A stretch of 57,684 nt of DNA from an uncultured Geobacteraceae bacterium (GTDB lineage Bacteria; Desulfobacterota; Desulfuromonadia; Geobacterales; Pseudopelobacteraceae), in contig CAJAFV010000004.1 of NCBI GenBank assembly GCA_903939115.1, positions 1-57,684 of the forward strand, given 5' to 3'. Shown here one piece after another: positions 9,237-18,282 of this stretch (within the stretch, counting starts at the first letter, position 1; each line of letters starts with the position of its first letter). The notes beneath the pieces were generated by a model. The model was given only the letters and a program-made list of their open reading frames with translations. It was not told where the DNA came from and searched no databases. Made by a program: the position numbers and the translations under genes.

Positions 9237-12122
9237 CTAAAGCAACTTCCGTAGATACTGTCCGGTGTATGAACGGGTCACCCTGGCAACCTGCTCCGGG
9301 GTCCCGACCGCAATAATTTCGCCTCCCCGGTCCCCGCCTTCCGGTCCCAGGTCAATAATCCAGTCGGCGGTTTTGATGACATCCAGATTGTGCTCAATGA
9401 TAACGATCGTGTTCCCGGCATGAACGAGTCGCTGGATTACCTCCAGCAGCTTGGCAATATCGTGAAAATGGAGACCGGTGGTCGGTTCGTCGAGGATGTA
9501 AATCGTCCGACCGGTGGCGCGCTTTGACAGCTCCTTGGCGAGTTTGACCCGCTGGGCCTCCCCTCCCGAAAGCGTTGTTGCCGCCTGTCCCAGCTTGATA
9601 TAGCCGAGGCCGACTTCATCAAGTGTCGCCAGCTTGTTCTTGATTCGCGGGATGGCACCCATAAACTCAAGCGCCTGCGACACGGTCATATCGAGTACAT
9701 CGGCAATCGATTTCCCTTTGAAATGGACCTCCAGCGTTTCACGATTGTAGCGCGCCCCTTTGCACACTTCGCACTCCACATACACGTCCGGCAGAAAATG
9801 CATCTCGATCTTGATGATGCCGTCACCGGAGCAGGCCTCACAGCGTCCCCCTTTGACATTGAATGAGTAGCGCCCCGGCTTGTAACCGCGCAGTTTTGAC
9901 TCAGGGAGATGAGAGAACAGATCGCGGATGTCACTGAAAACGGCGGTATAGGTAGCCGGATTGGAACGTGGCGTGCGCCCAATCGGTGACTGATCGATGT
10001 TGATGACCTTGTCGAGATGCTCCAGTCCCAGGACATCCTGAACTGCTCCCGCTTTCTCGCGACTGCGGTACAGTCGCTGTCCCAGCACTTTGTGCAGGGT
10101 GTCAATCACCAGTGTTGACTTGCCGGAACCGGAAACGCCGGTAACACAGGTCATAACGCCGAGCGGGATTTCAACCGTGACATTTTTTAAATTGTTTTCG
10201 GAGGCGCCGACTATCTGCAGTGACTTATCCGCCTTACGCCGTTTCTGCGGCACCGCAATCGACAGTTCCCCTGAAAGGTAGCGTCCCGTCAGTGATGCCT
10301 GATTTTTCATGACTTCAGCCGGAGTCCCTTGAGCCACAACTTCGCCGCCATGCACCCCGGCGCCCGGTCCCATATCGATCAGGTGGTCGGCTTCCATAAT
10401 GGTTTCTTCGTCATGTTCCACGACCAGAACGGTATTACCCAGATCGCGCAGGCGTTTGAGAGTACCGAGCAGACGGGCGTTGTCGCGCTGATGGAGGCCG
10501 ATGGATGGTTCGTCAAGGATGTAGAGAACACCGACCAGGCTTGAGCCGATCTGCGTCGCCAGTCGGATGCGCTGCCCTTCGCCCCCCGAAAGGGTTCCGG
10601 AGGTCCGGTCGAGCGACAGGTAGTCGAGGCCGACGTTGACGAGAAAGGAGAGTCGTTCGCGAATTTCCTTGAGTATCCGCCGGGCTATTTCCTGTTCTTT
10701 GTCGGTAATAACGACCTCTTCGAAAAACCGGAGGCAGTCACGGATTGAGAATGCCGTCACGTCCCTGATGGTCCTTCCCCCCACCAGCACATGTAGTGCT
10801 TCCGGGCGAAGACGGGCACCCTGACAGGTAGGGCAGGGCATAATGTCCATATATTTTTCAAGATCTTCCCGGGCAGAATCTGACTCGGTTTCACGCCAGC
10901 GACGCTGCAGATTGTTCAGAACCCCCTCAAATTCTTTTTGATAGGTATGGCGGCGTTCGCCATCCTCCTCCCACCAGAATTCGATCTTCTCTCCCTTGGA
11001 TCCGTTCATAATAACGTCTCGAACAGCTGCAGGCAGATCTTTATAGGGGGTGCGAATGTCAAACGAGTATGCTTTGGCAAGTGCGTCCAGAATCAGGTGA
11101 AACCAGCCGGAGAGGCGTTTTTCCCACGGCGCAATGGCACCTTCGCGCAGTGACAGTTCCGGGTTGGGGATGACCCGGTCGGCGTCAAAATACATCCGGG
11201 TGCCGAGTCCGGTACACTCCGGGCAGGCCCCGTGCGGGTTGTTGAATGAGAACAGGCGAGGGGTGATTTCCTGGTATGACAGACCGCAGTCAACGCAGGC
11301 CAGTTTTTCGGAGAAGAGCATGCTAACCGGTTTTTCCTTTACCTTTCCCCTCACCCTTCCCTCTCCCCCGGGGAGAGGGTGGCCAACGGCCGGGTGAGGG
11401 GAGTCAGCCACTTCAACTTTCACGACCCCATCAGCATGATGCAGCGCGGTTTCCAGCGAATCGGCCAGGCGTCGTTGTACGCCATCCTTAATGACAATCC
11501 GATCCACGACGATATCGATATCATGTTTTTTCTTCTTGTCCATCTCGATGTCATCAGCCAGGTCGCGGACGGTTCCGTCAAGTACGACACGGGTAAAACC
11601 TTCCTTGCGCAGCTGATTGAGCTCTTTTTTATATTCCCCCTTGCGGCCGCGTATCATCGGGGCGAGCAGGGTCAGTTTGGTGCCGGTCTGCAGGGTCATG
11701 ACCTGATCCACCATCTGGGAGACTGTCTGCGAAGTGATCTCCTTATCACAGGAGGTGCAGTGCGGTCGCCCGATCCGGGCAAACAGCAAGCGCAGATAGT
11801 CGTAAACCTCGGTGACCGTGCCAACTGTGGAGCGGGGATTCTTGCTGGTGGTTTTCTGCTCGATGGAGATAGCGGGAGAAAGCCCCTCAATAGACTCGAC
11901 ATCAGGCTTTTCCATCTGCTCAAGGAACTGGCGGGCGTAAGAAGAAAGCGATTCGACATAACGGCGCTGCCCCTCGGCATAGATCGTATCAAACGCCAGG
12001 GTGGACTTGCCGGAACCGGAGAGACCGGTGATGACGACTAACTGATCGCGAGGGATTTCGACATCGATGCACTTGAGGTTGTGCTCGCATGCGCCTTTGA
12101 CAATAATGCTGGTGTGGGCCAT
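9237..12122 (-). CDS. uvrA: Excinuclease ABC subunit A
   Basis: A protein of 961 residues, the damage-recognising ATPase of nucleotide-excision repair. It has two ABC modules: Walker [15 protein letters not shown] near the N-terminus and [14 protein letters not shown] in the second half, two signature motifs ([24 protein letters not shown]), and the zinc-finger cysteines (CVDCG..CPECTG and [12 protein letters not shown]). It is about 20 residues longer than the roughly 940 usual for the family. The excess is explained by a palindromic repeat inside the gene that is translated as [19 protein letters not shown] (about residues 240-260), between the signature-domain region and [12 protein letters not shown]. 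The flanking protein is otherwise normal, so it is probably functional. Confidence 0.96.
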   Translation of the reverse strand: MAHTSIIVKGACEHNLKCIDVEIPRDQLVVITGLSGSGKSTLAFDTIYAEGQRRYVESLSSYARQFLEQMEKPDVESIEGLSPAISIEQKTTSKNPRSTVGTVTEVYDYLRLLFARIGRPHCTSCDKEITSQTVSQMVDQVMTLQTGTKLTLLAPMIRGRKGEYKKELNQLRKEGFTRVVLDGTVRDLADDIEMDKKKKHDIDIVVDRIVIKDGVQRRLADSLETALHHADGVVKVEVADSPHPAVGHPLPGGEGRVRGKVKEKPVSMLFSEKLACVDCGLSYQEITPRLFSFNNPHGACPECTGLGTRMYFDADRVIPNPELSLREGAIAPWEKRLSGWFHLILDALAKAYSFDIRTPYKDLPAAVRDVIMNGSKGEKIEFWWEEDGERRHTYQKEFEGVLNNLQRRWRETESDSAREDLEKYMDIMPCPTCQGARLRPEALHVLVGGRTIRDVTAFSIRDCLRFFEEVVITDKEQEIARRILKEIRERLSFLVNVGLDYLSLDRTSGTLSGGEGQRIRLATQIGSSLVGVLYILDEPSIGLHQRDNARLLGTLKRLRDLGNTVLVVEHDEETIMEADHLIDMGPGAGVHGGEVVAQGTPAEVMKNQASLTGRYLSGELSIAVPQKRRKADKSLQIVGASENNLKNVTVEIPLGVMTCVTGVSGSGKSTLVIDTLHKVLGQRLYRSREKAGAVQDVLGLEHLDKVINIDQSPIGRTPRSNPATYTAVFSDIRDLFSHLPESKLRGYKPGRYSFNVKGGRCEACSGDGIIKIEMHFLPDVYVECEVCKGARYNRETLEVHFKGKSIADVLDMTVSQALEFMGAIPRIKNKLATLDEVGLGYIKLGQAATTLSGGEAQRVKLAKELSKRATGRTIYILDEPTTGLHFHDIAKLLEVIQRLVHAGNTIVIIEHNLDVIKTADWIIDLGPEGGDRGGEIIAVGTPEQVARVTRSYTGQYLRKLL
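11347..11401. repeat. REP-like palindromic element inside uvrA
   Basis: This is a 55-bp nested palindrome. The outer arms CCCCTCACCC (11347-11356) and GGGTGAGGGG (11392-11401) are perfect complements. An inner hairpin of CCCTCTCCCC against GGGGAGAGGG is centred near 11369. Read on the other strand it shares the pattern CCCT.A.CCGGCC..GGCCACC.TCTCC with the intergenic element at 29608-29667. It is in frame with uvrA and adds about 18-24 residues. Confidence 0.85.
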
Positions 12123-12248
12123 TTGATATACCTATTTGATGTAGAGTTGCATTGATATACTAACGTCGCTATTTATCTGCGGGCAACTATGGACGAAGAG
12201 TGTATAACGTTTTTTACCGGGTTTGAGAAGTAAAGCCTGCCGGCTGCT

Positions 12249-13229
12249 TCACCTGAAGCGTGCGACCAACTCACGTGCCACAGCAATTATGCCTATCCCG
12301 GTAGGACAGACTGCGTCGCAACGACCGCAGAGGAAACAGCTGATCTCCCCCCATTTTTGCGGATCGGCGGCAAGTTTATGATGAATGCGCCGCCGGGTAC
12401 GCTCAGCCTCACTTCCGAGCGGATTATGTCCCCCCGCCTCACGCATGAAGCCATCCAGTTGGCAGGAGTCCCACATCCTGCTGCGCTCGGTTTTTTTGGC
12501 CGAACGCCAGTCCTGTACACCGAAACAGGTGCAGGTCGGACAGGCAAGGTTACAGCCGGTACAGGCAATACACCGGTCACCGATCTCCGCCCAGAATGAT
12601 TCGGGGACGCGGTTGGTGCGCAGCAGTTCAGATGCGTGCCTGATCAGAGTTTCATTTTTGTCCGGAAACTCTGCCGGCACCTGCAGGAACAGCTCCGCCG
12701 CTTCCGGCGTGGCGGTTTCCGGCAGACCAGCTATTATTTTTCTGCCGGTCTCGCTGTACGCAGTTACCAGCCAATTACTTCTGTCCCAGAAAAATTCCAG
12801 ATCACAGTCGCCGCCGGCAGGCGAAATCAATGATCCTCCCGGACCACAATAGCCGGAGAGCCCCGCCACTGTGGCTCTTTGGCGCAGACGGAAGTAAAGA
12901 TCGTCACGCCAGCCGTCGGCAAAGAAGCGGTCGATAAAACGGAGACATGCCAGGTCGCGGGGGGGGAAGCCGACTATAAAAAGCGGCCGGTCGGCCGGTG
13001 GCGGTTCCTGCATCGCGCCATCTGTGACAGTGAATAGTGTGCTCTGCTGCGGAAAGAACGCTGCGGTCGGTTTGCCGGAAACTGCTCCACCATGGAGGGC
13101 GAGCGGGCCGTCGTTCAGGGAGCCGATGACACGGGTGCCGTCCGGGAGTAGGATAGGCAGGCGCAGTTCCCAGACTGGCTCAAGGGATGAAAAAAACTGA
13201 TCAAGTCGATCAGGAGTAATCGTCTTCAT
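12249..13229 (-). CDS. Formate dehydrogenase-associated 4Fe-4S protein, sulfhydrogenase beta (HydB/AsrA)-like
   Basis: A protein of 326 residues. The C-terminal third carries two ferredoxin-type clusters: CIACTGCNLACPTCTC and CFLCGRCDAVCPTG. The N-terminal two thirds resemble the beta subunit of soluble hydrogenases and the anaerobic sulfite reductase A subunit, an electron-transfer subunit between a flavoprotein and a catalytic subunit. ATG 13229 is chosen because it overlaps the stop of the catalytic-subunit gene as ATGA and has GGAG about 8 bases upstream. As the last gene of the formate dehydrogenase set, it probably passes electrons between the molybdenum subunit and the flavin subunit. 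Confidence 0.8.
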   Translation of the reverse strand: MKTITPDRLDQFFSSLEPVWELRLPILLPDGTRVIGSLNDGPLALHGGAVSGKPTAAFFPQQSTLFTVTDGAMQEPPPADRPLFIVGFPPRDLACLRFIDRFFADGWRDDLYFRLRQRATVAGLSGYCGPGGSLISPAGGDCDLEFFWDRSNWLVTAYSETGRKIIAGLPETATPEAAELFLQVPAEFPDKNETLIRHASELLRTNRVPESFWAEIGDRCIACTGCNLACPTCTCFGVQDWRSAKKTERSRMWDSCQLDGFMREAGGHNPLGSEAERTRRRIHHKLAADPQKWGEISCFLCGRCDAVCPTGIGIIAVARELVARFR

Positions 13230-15262
13230 GGCATCTTCTCCACCCGTACAGCACATACCTTGAATTCCGGAATGGATGACTCTGGGTCGAGGACATTGTT
13301 GGTAAGGGCATTGGCAGCCCCTTCGACAAAGTGGAACGGCATGAACAGGACGCCGGCGATGACCATATCGGTTACACGCGCCTCGGTCCGGACCTCGCCG
13401 CGACGGCTTGACACCAGCACCATGTCACGGTGCCTGATTCCGAGGCGCGCGGCATCGTCCGGATGCAGTTCGATAAAGGAGTGGGGCTCCTCACGGGCAA
13501 GCAGATGGGTCCGGCGGGTCATGCTGCCGGTATGCCAATGAAAATAGGTGCGTCCGGTGGTCAGCACAAAGGGGAACTCTGCGTCGGGAAGTTCGGCCGG
13601 CAAACGGTGTACCACCGGACTGAAATGCCCGAGGCCGCGGGTGAAGCGATCCAGATGCATAATCGGCGTCCCGGGGTGTTCCTTGTCGGGACAGGGCCAT
13701 TGCAGGCCGTGCGCAGCGAGGCGCTGATAGGCAATGCCGCCATAGATCGGTGTGAGAGAGGCCGCTTCAGCCATAATCTCAGCCGGAGAGGTATAGCGCA
13801 TCCCGTTATATCCGGCGCGTTCTGCGATATCACAGATAATTTCCCAGTCAGCACGGGCCTTGCCCGGTGGCTCTACCGCTTTGTACAGGCGCTGTATGCG
13901 GCGTTCGGTGTTGGTGAAAGTCCCCTCCTTTTCGGCGAAACAGGCGGCCGGCAGCACTATGTCGGCAACGGCAGCCGTCTCGGTCAGGAAGATGTCCTGC
14001 ACGATCAGCAGCTCTAAATTCTCCAGAACTTTGCGGGCGTGTCCCTGATCGGGGTCGGAGAGCATCGGGTTTTCACCCATGATAAACATTCCGTGCAGAC
14101 GGCCCTCAGATGCGGCGTCCATGGCCCGTGTCAGCGGCAGTCCCGGTTCTGCGGGGAGAGAGGAAACCCCCCAGGCGTGGGCGAATTTGTCCCGAAGCCT
14201 CGGGTCGGCCACCTTTTGATAGCCGCTGTAGAGGTCGGGAAGAGCCCCCATGTCGCACCCTCCCTGGACGTTGTTCTGGCCGCGCAACGGATTGACTCCG
14301 GTGCCGGGGCGACCAACGTTACCGGTCAGCATCGCCAGTGCGGCGATGCAGCGGACGTTATCAACGCCATGGCTATGCTGAGTTATTCCCATCGAAAATA
14401 CGACCATTGCCCGCTCGGCACCGGCGTACAGGCGTGCTGCAGCAACGATTTCATCGGCAGTCAGGCCGGTGGCAGCGGCGGTTCTTTCCGGCGTCCAATC
14501 GGCCACCGACTCTGCCAGCGCGTCGTAATTTTCGGTGCGGCCGGCAATAAACTCCCGGTCGGCTAACCCTTCGGCAATGATGACGTGCATGATCCCGTTC
14601 AGCAGGGCAACGTCGCTGCCATTTTTGTGGCGCAGATGCAGTTCGGCATGACGGGCGAGGCGGATGCGGCGGTTGTCGGCTACAATCAGGCGCGTTCCGC
14701 CCCGCACGGCGTTGAGGATGCGACTGCCGATCAATGGATGCTGTTCAGTGGTGTTGGAGCCGATTACGAGGATGACGTCGGTCTGATCGAAGCAGGAGAT
14801 GGAGTTGGTCATCGCCCCCGATCCGAACGTTTCCGCAAGGCCGGTGACGGTTGACGAATGGCAGAGACGGGCGCAGTGATCAATGTTATTGGTGCCGAAT
14901 ACCGCCCGTGCCAGTTTCATCAGCAGGTAATTTTCCTCATTGGTCGCCTTGGCTGAGGAGGCAAACATAACCGCATCTTTCCCATGCTTTGCCTGGACAG
15001 CCTGCAGCCTTTCGACCACCAGGTTCAGCGCCTCATCCCAGGATGCGGGGCGCAGTTGGCCGTCACGGCGTATCAGCGGGGTCGTGAGGCGGTCGGGATG
15101 ATGAACAAACGCGTAGGCATTCCACCCCTTGACACAGAGCCCGCCGCGACTGACCGGATGGGTCGTGCTCGGTTCGACCCCGACCAGGCGGCCTTTGTCG
15201 CTGACGAGGTAAAATGTACAGCCGACCCCGCAGTATGGGCAGACCGTGAGCGTCCGTGTCAT
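13226..15262 (-). CDS. fdhA: Molybdenum/tungsten formate dehydrogenase catalytic subunit, cysteine type
   Basis: A protein of 678 residues that oxidises formate to CO2, or works in reverse. The N-terminus binds one 4Fe-4S cluster (CPYCGVGCTFYL ... GGLCVKG); the bis-MGD domains follow. The active-site position, where some enzymes have selenocysteine, is cysteine in CARLCHSSTVTGL, with the following SGAMTNSI typical of formate dehydrogenases. MGEN, DIFLTETA and the C-terminal RTYFHWHTGSMTRR nucleotide-binding block are present. There is no twin-arginine signal, so it is cytoplasmic. ATG 15262 follows AAAGG; the longer reading overlaps the previous gene. Flanked by flavin (upstream) and Fe-S (downstream) subunits, it most likely forms a soluble NAD(P)-linked enzyme. 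Confidence 0.9.
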   Translation of the reverse strand: MTRTLTVCPYCGVGCTFYLVSDKGRLVGVEPSTTHPVSRGGLCVKGWNAYAFVHHPDRLTTPLIRRDGQLRPASWDEALNLVVERLQAVQAKHGKDAVMFASSAKATNEENYLLMKLARAVFGTNNIDHCARLCHSSTVTGLAETFGSGAMTNSISCFDQTDVILVIGSNTTEQHPLIGSRILNAVRGGTRLIVADNRRIRLARHAELHLRHKNGSDVALLNGIMHVIIAEGLADREFIAGRTENYDALAESVADWTPERTAAATGLTADEIVAAARLYAGAERAMVVFSMGITQHSHGVDNVRCIAALAMLTGNVGRPGTGVNPLRGQNNVQGGCDMGALPDLYSGYQKVADPRLRDKFAHAWGVSSLPAEPGLPLTRAMDAASEGRLHGMFIMGENPMLSDPDQGHARKVLENLELLIVQDIFLTETAAVADIVLPAACFAEKEGTFTNTERRIQRLYKAVEPPGKARADWEIICDIAERAGYNGMRYTSPAEIMAEAASLTPIYGGIAYQRLAAHGLQWPCPDKEHPGTPIMHLDRFTRGLGHFSPVVHRLPAELPDAEFPFVLTTGRTYFHWHTGSMTRRTHLLAREEPHSFIELHPDDAARLGIRHRDMVLVSSRRGEVRTEARVTDMVIAGVLFMPFHFVEGAANALTNNVLDPESSIPEFKVCAVRVEKMP

Positions 15263-15284
15263 GGCATGTGCCTTTGTCTTTGAC

Positions 15285-16148
15285 TCATAGAGCTCCCCGC
15301 AGCAGCTCGATCTCATTCAGCCAGAATACCGGACCGTCCTGGCAGCAGTAGAGATGCTCGATTGAACAGTGCCCGCATTTGCCAACACCGCAGCGCATCT
15401 GCCGTTCCAGAGAAACGGCAATCCGGTCGGACGGTAACCCTTTTTTATGTAGTTCGGCAATAACGGCCCGGTACATGGCCGGTGGACCGACGATGGCGGC
15501 AATAGTGGTGTCGGGACTGAACGTGAGCGGTGGGATAAGGGCGGTAATGAGGCCGACGCTGCCGCTGAAGCAGTCTCTTCCGGAGATGTTGTCGACTGTC
15601 ATGCTGCAGGCGAAGCGGGCCGAGGCGTCCCATGCGGCGAGCTCCTCCTTGAAGAGCCGGTCAACCGGACTTTTAGCCCCGTACAGGATGGAGATGCTGC
15701 CGAACTCTGATGGGCGGTCTTCGCAATACTGGATCAATGAGCGCATCGGCGCGAGTCCGCAGCCGCCGGAGATGAGAATAAGGTTTTGACCGCGCAGTCG
15801 CGGCAGATCGAACGCTCTGCCGAACGGCCCGCGGATGCCGAGGGTGTCTCCGGCTTTCAGGGTGTGCATGGCACTGGTGAACGTCCCGGCCCGGCGCACG
15901 CCGAGCTCGAAAAAACCGTCTCTTGTTGGAGAAGATGCCACCGATATCGGTGCCTCTCCCCAGCCGAGCAGCGATACCTGTACGAATTGTCCGGGGAGGT
16001 GTCCAAGCGGAAGGCCGTCTGCACGCCTGATTCGAAACAGCTTCTCTCCGGGAGTCAGGTCGGTGACAGTGATGATTTCGCACTCTGACGGGAGGTAGAG
16101 AGAGTCGCGGAGAGGCGCACCGGTCACGTTTTTTTTCTCAATCGCCAC
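15285..16148 (-). CDS. FAD/NAD(P)-binding subunit, sulfhydrogenase gamma (HydG/AsrB)-like
   Basis: A protein of 287 residues of the ferredoxin-NADP reductase fold. It has a flavin-binding beta-barrel (residues about 20-110, with GQFVQVSLLG and APISVAS), an NAD(P) domain with ISGGCGLAPMRSLI, and a C-terminal 2Fe-2S motif (CGVGKCGHCSIEHLYCCQDG). It should exchange electrons with NAD(P)H for the formate dehydrogenase encoded next. The annotated GTG start is preceded directly by AAGGAAGG and lies 25 bases inside the end of glmU; spacing to that GTG is very tight, so a nearby later start is possible. Confidence 0.85.
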   Translation of the reverse strand: MAIEKKNVTGAPLRDSLYLPSECEIITVTDLTPGEKLFRIRRADGLPLGHLPGQFVQVSLLGWGEAPISVASSPTRDGFFELGVRRAGTFTSAMHTLKAGDTLGIRGPFGRAFDLPRLRGQNLILISGGCGLAPMRSLIQYCEDRPSEFGSISILYGAKSPVDRLFKEELAAWDASARFACSMTVDNISGRDCFSGSVGLITALIPPLTFSPDTTIAAIVGPPAMYRAVIAELHKKGLPSDRIAVSLERQMRCGVGKCGHCSIEHLYCCQDGPVFWLNEIELLRGAL

Positions 16149-17500
16149 CCTTCCTTATTCACCTGCGGTATCCGCGAGAGAGCCAATGAATCGGGCGGCA
16201 CATCAATCGTGACGGTTGTGCCGGCCGCTATCAGAGAGTTCCGGCCTATAGTGACCGGTGCTACCAGCTGTACGTCACTGCCGACAAACACTTCATCTCC
16301 GATAACCGTGCGATGTTTTTTTACGCCGTCGTAATTGCAGGTGATCGTTCCGCAGCCGATGTTGACGTTTCGGCCGATTTCGGCGTCGCCAAGATAGGTC
16401 AGGTGCGACGCTTTGGAACCTTCTCCCATAACGATTTTTTTTGTTTCAACGAAGTTGCCGATCTTTACTTTATTACCCAGTACCGAGCCGGGGCGCAGGT
16501 GAGCCATCGGCCCGATCGTAACGTCCTCGCCCAACTCGGAACTCTCCAGTACGGACGCTGCTTTGATGTGACAATCATCGCCAATCCGGCAGTCGGTGAT
16601 GCTGACCGCCCCGTCAATTTCGCAACCGCTACCGATGATCGAGCCACCGTCAATCCGGCACCCTGGATGGATGGTGGTATCAGCACCGATCGTAACGCCG
16701 TGATCGATATACGTCTGGTCGGGGTCGATCAGGGTAACGCCGTTCAGCATATGATCACGGTTGATACGACCGCGTAATATGCGGGCGGCCTCGGCAAGCT
16801 GCACGCGATCATTCACCCCCATGATCTCGTCGGCATCCGCAATCGGCAGAGCCAGGCAGGTCAGGCCTTTCCGGACGGCAATCGCCAGTAGATCGGTTAC
16901 ATAATATTCTCCCTGGGCGTTGTCGTTGCTGATCCCTTTGATATTGCCGAACAGAAAGTCAGAATCCATGCAGTAAATGCCGCTGTTTATTTCACGGATT
17001 TCCCGCTCTTCCGGAGTGGCATCCTGCTGTTCTACAATACGGGTTACCCCCCCGGATTCATCCCGGACAACGCGACCATAGCCGAACGGATCGTCCATCA
17101 GTGCCGTCAGCACCGTTATCGCCGCCATGTTGTCGCGGTGATACGCCAGCATGTTTTTTACTGTTTCAGGTCGGAGTAATGGCGTGTCGCCGCAGAGGAT
17201 GAGGACGGTACCCCGAAAACCTGCCAGCGCGTCCGCTGTGCAGGCAACGGCATGCCCGGTCCCGAGTTGTTCTTCCTGCATGGCACAGCGAATATCAGTT
17301 GCGCCGCGAAACAGACCCTGCACTGCAGATGCCTGGTGACCGATCACCAGCACAATCGGATCTGAACCGGCTTCCCGGGCGGCCGCGACCGGCCAGGCAA
17401 TCATGGGCAAACCGGCAACCGGGTGAAGAACCTTGATCAAGCCGGACTTCATGCGGGTACCTTTTCCGGCGGCAAGCACAACGGTGGCAACTGATTTCAT
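16124..17500 (-). CDS. glmU: Bifunctional UDP-N-acetylglucosamine pyrophosphorylase / glucosamine-1-phosphate acetyltransferase
   Basis: A protein of 458 residues, close to the 456 of E. coli. The N-terminal uridyltransferase domain begins VVLAAGKGTRMKS and contains GTGHAV and YYVTDLLAIA; the C-terminal left-handed beta-helix is made of hexapeptide repeats with the acetyltransferase blocks GNFVETKK, HLTYLGDAEIG and GCGTITCNYDG. It supplies UDP-GlcNAc for peptidoglycan and lipopolysaccharide. ATG 17500 has GGAG upstream; a longer reading adds 16 unlikely residues. It precedes and overlaps the formate dehydrogenase genes, an odd partnership for an essential wall gene. The partner enzyme glmS is at 32 kb. 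Confidence 0.95.
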   Translation of the reverse strand: MKSVATVVLAAGKGTRMKSGLIKVLHPVAGLPMIAWPVAAAREAGSDPIVLVIGHQASAVQGLFRGATDIRCAMQEEQLGTGHAVACTADALAGFRGTVLILCGDTPLLRPETVKNMLAYHRDNMAAITVLTALMDDPFGYGRVVRDESGGVTRIVEQQDATPEEREIREINSGIYCMDSDFLFGNIKGISNDNAQGEYYVTDLLAIAVRKGLTCLALPIADADEIMGVNDRVQLAEAARILRGRINRDHMLNGVTLIDPDQTYIDHGVTIGADTTIHPGCRIDGGSIIGSGCEIDGAVSITDCRIGDDCHIKAASVLESSELGEDVTIGPMAHLRPGSVLGNKVKIGNFVETKKIVMGEGSKASHLTYLGDAEIGRNVNIGCGTITCNYDGVKKHRTVIGDEVFVGSDVQLVAPVTIGRNSLIAAGTTVTIDVPPDSLALSRIPQVNKEGWRLRKKT

Positions 17501-17683
17501 AGCGATTGACTCCATAGTATAAAATGTGGGTGAAATTCGTGCGGACACTTTATGCGATTCTTGATCAAAGCGTCAAGAGATTAGCACAGTTGCGTATCAG
17601 TGGCGTCTCTTTAACCTTTACTTATCGGCTGGTTTGGCTATAGTACGGTACGCTTGTTTATTGCCTTTCCCAAAGGGTTACCG

Positions 17684-18244
17684 ATGGCCATTGCCGATGA
17701 TGTCATACTTCTCGATAAAAAACTGAGCGAACTTATTACCAGATATGAACAGTATTTTATCGGTCTGGAGAAGCGGGAACCGCTGATATTGTTGGGAGAG
17801 GTTGAGAAACTGGTGCGTCGCTACACCGGCACACCGATTACCAATACCATGTACAAGCATCGCTTCACCATGCTGGTGGCCCGTCTCAATACCTATCGGG
17901 AACACTGGAACAGGATTCTCAAGCTGATGGAAGATGGGCGCTACTCACGCGACCGTTTTATCAGCGATCTGCGCCAGAACCAGAAACAAAAATCTGAGAG
18001 GGTGCTGGCAGAGGCCGTTGCCCCGTCAGCGGAATCTGATCTTGATCGTCTCGTCAATGAATTCCGTGAAGCACGAAAAGCCTGTAATCTGCCGGTCGAT
18101 ACAATTACGCGGGAACTTATTGAAGCAACTATTGAAAAGCAGAAACCGGCTCTGGTCGCCAAACTTGGCACCGAACATCTTGCCTTCAGGGTCGTTATTG
18201 AAGATGGCAAGGCCAAGCTGAAAGCCGGGCTTCGCAAACATTGA
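17684..18244 (+). CDS. Hypothetical protein, MXAN_5187 C-terminal-like
   Basis: A protein of 186 residues, charged and helical, without signal peptide or membrane segment. Recognisable pieces such as TPITNTMYKHRFTMLVARLN and TYREHWNRIL followed by a conserved C-terminal LAFRVVIEDGKAKLK resemble the MXAN_5187-type C-terminal domain found in Deltaproteobacteria; its function is unknown. ATG 17684 is preceded by AAAGGG, better than a TTG at 17654. The stop codon lies within a likely promoter for mfd. Confidence 0.7.
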   Translation: MAIADDVILLDKKLSELITRYEQYFIGLEKREPLILLGEVEKLVRRYTGTPITNTMYKHRFTMLVARLNTYREHWNRILKLMEDGRYSRDRFISDLRQNQKQKSERVLAEAVAPSAESDLDRLVNEFREARKACNLPVDTITRELIEATIEKQKPALVAKLGTEHLAFRVVIEDGKAKLKAGLRKH

Positions 18245-18271
18245 CACCAATTTAAATTGGAATGCTATACT
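18241..18271 (+). promoter_or_regulatory. Probable sigma-70 promoter of mfd
   Basis: TTGACA (18241-18246) overlaps the stop codon of the preceding gene, and TATACT (18266-18271) follows at 19 bases, slightly longer than ideal. Transcription would begin near 18278. An upstream ATG at 18262 lies within the -10 region and so is unlikely to be the mfd start. Confidence 0.5.
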
Positions 18272-18282
18272 ACGCCACACAG

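Noticed and set aside
13430..14566. Plus-strand frames opposite the formate dehydrogenase gene
   Set aside because: Mirror-frame effect of high GC third positions in a certain fdhA gene.
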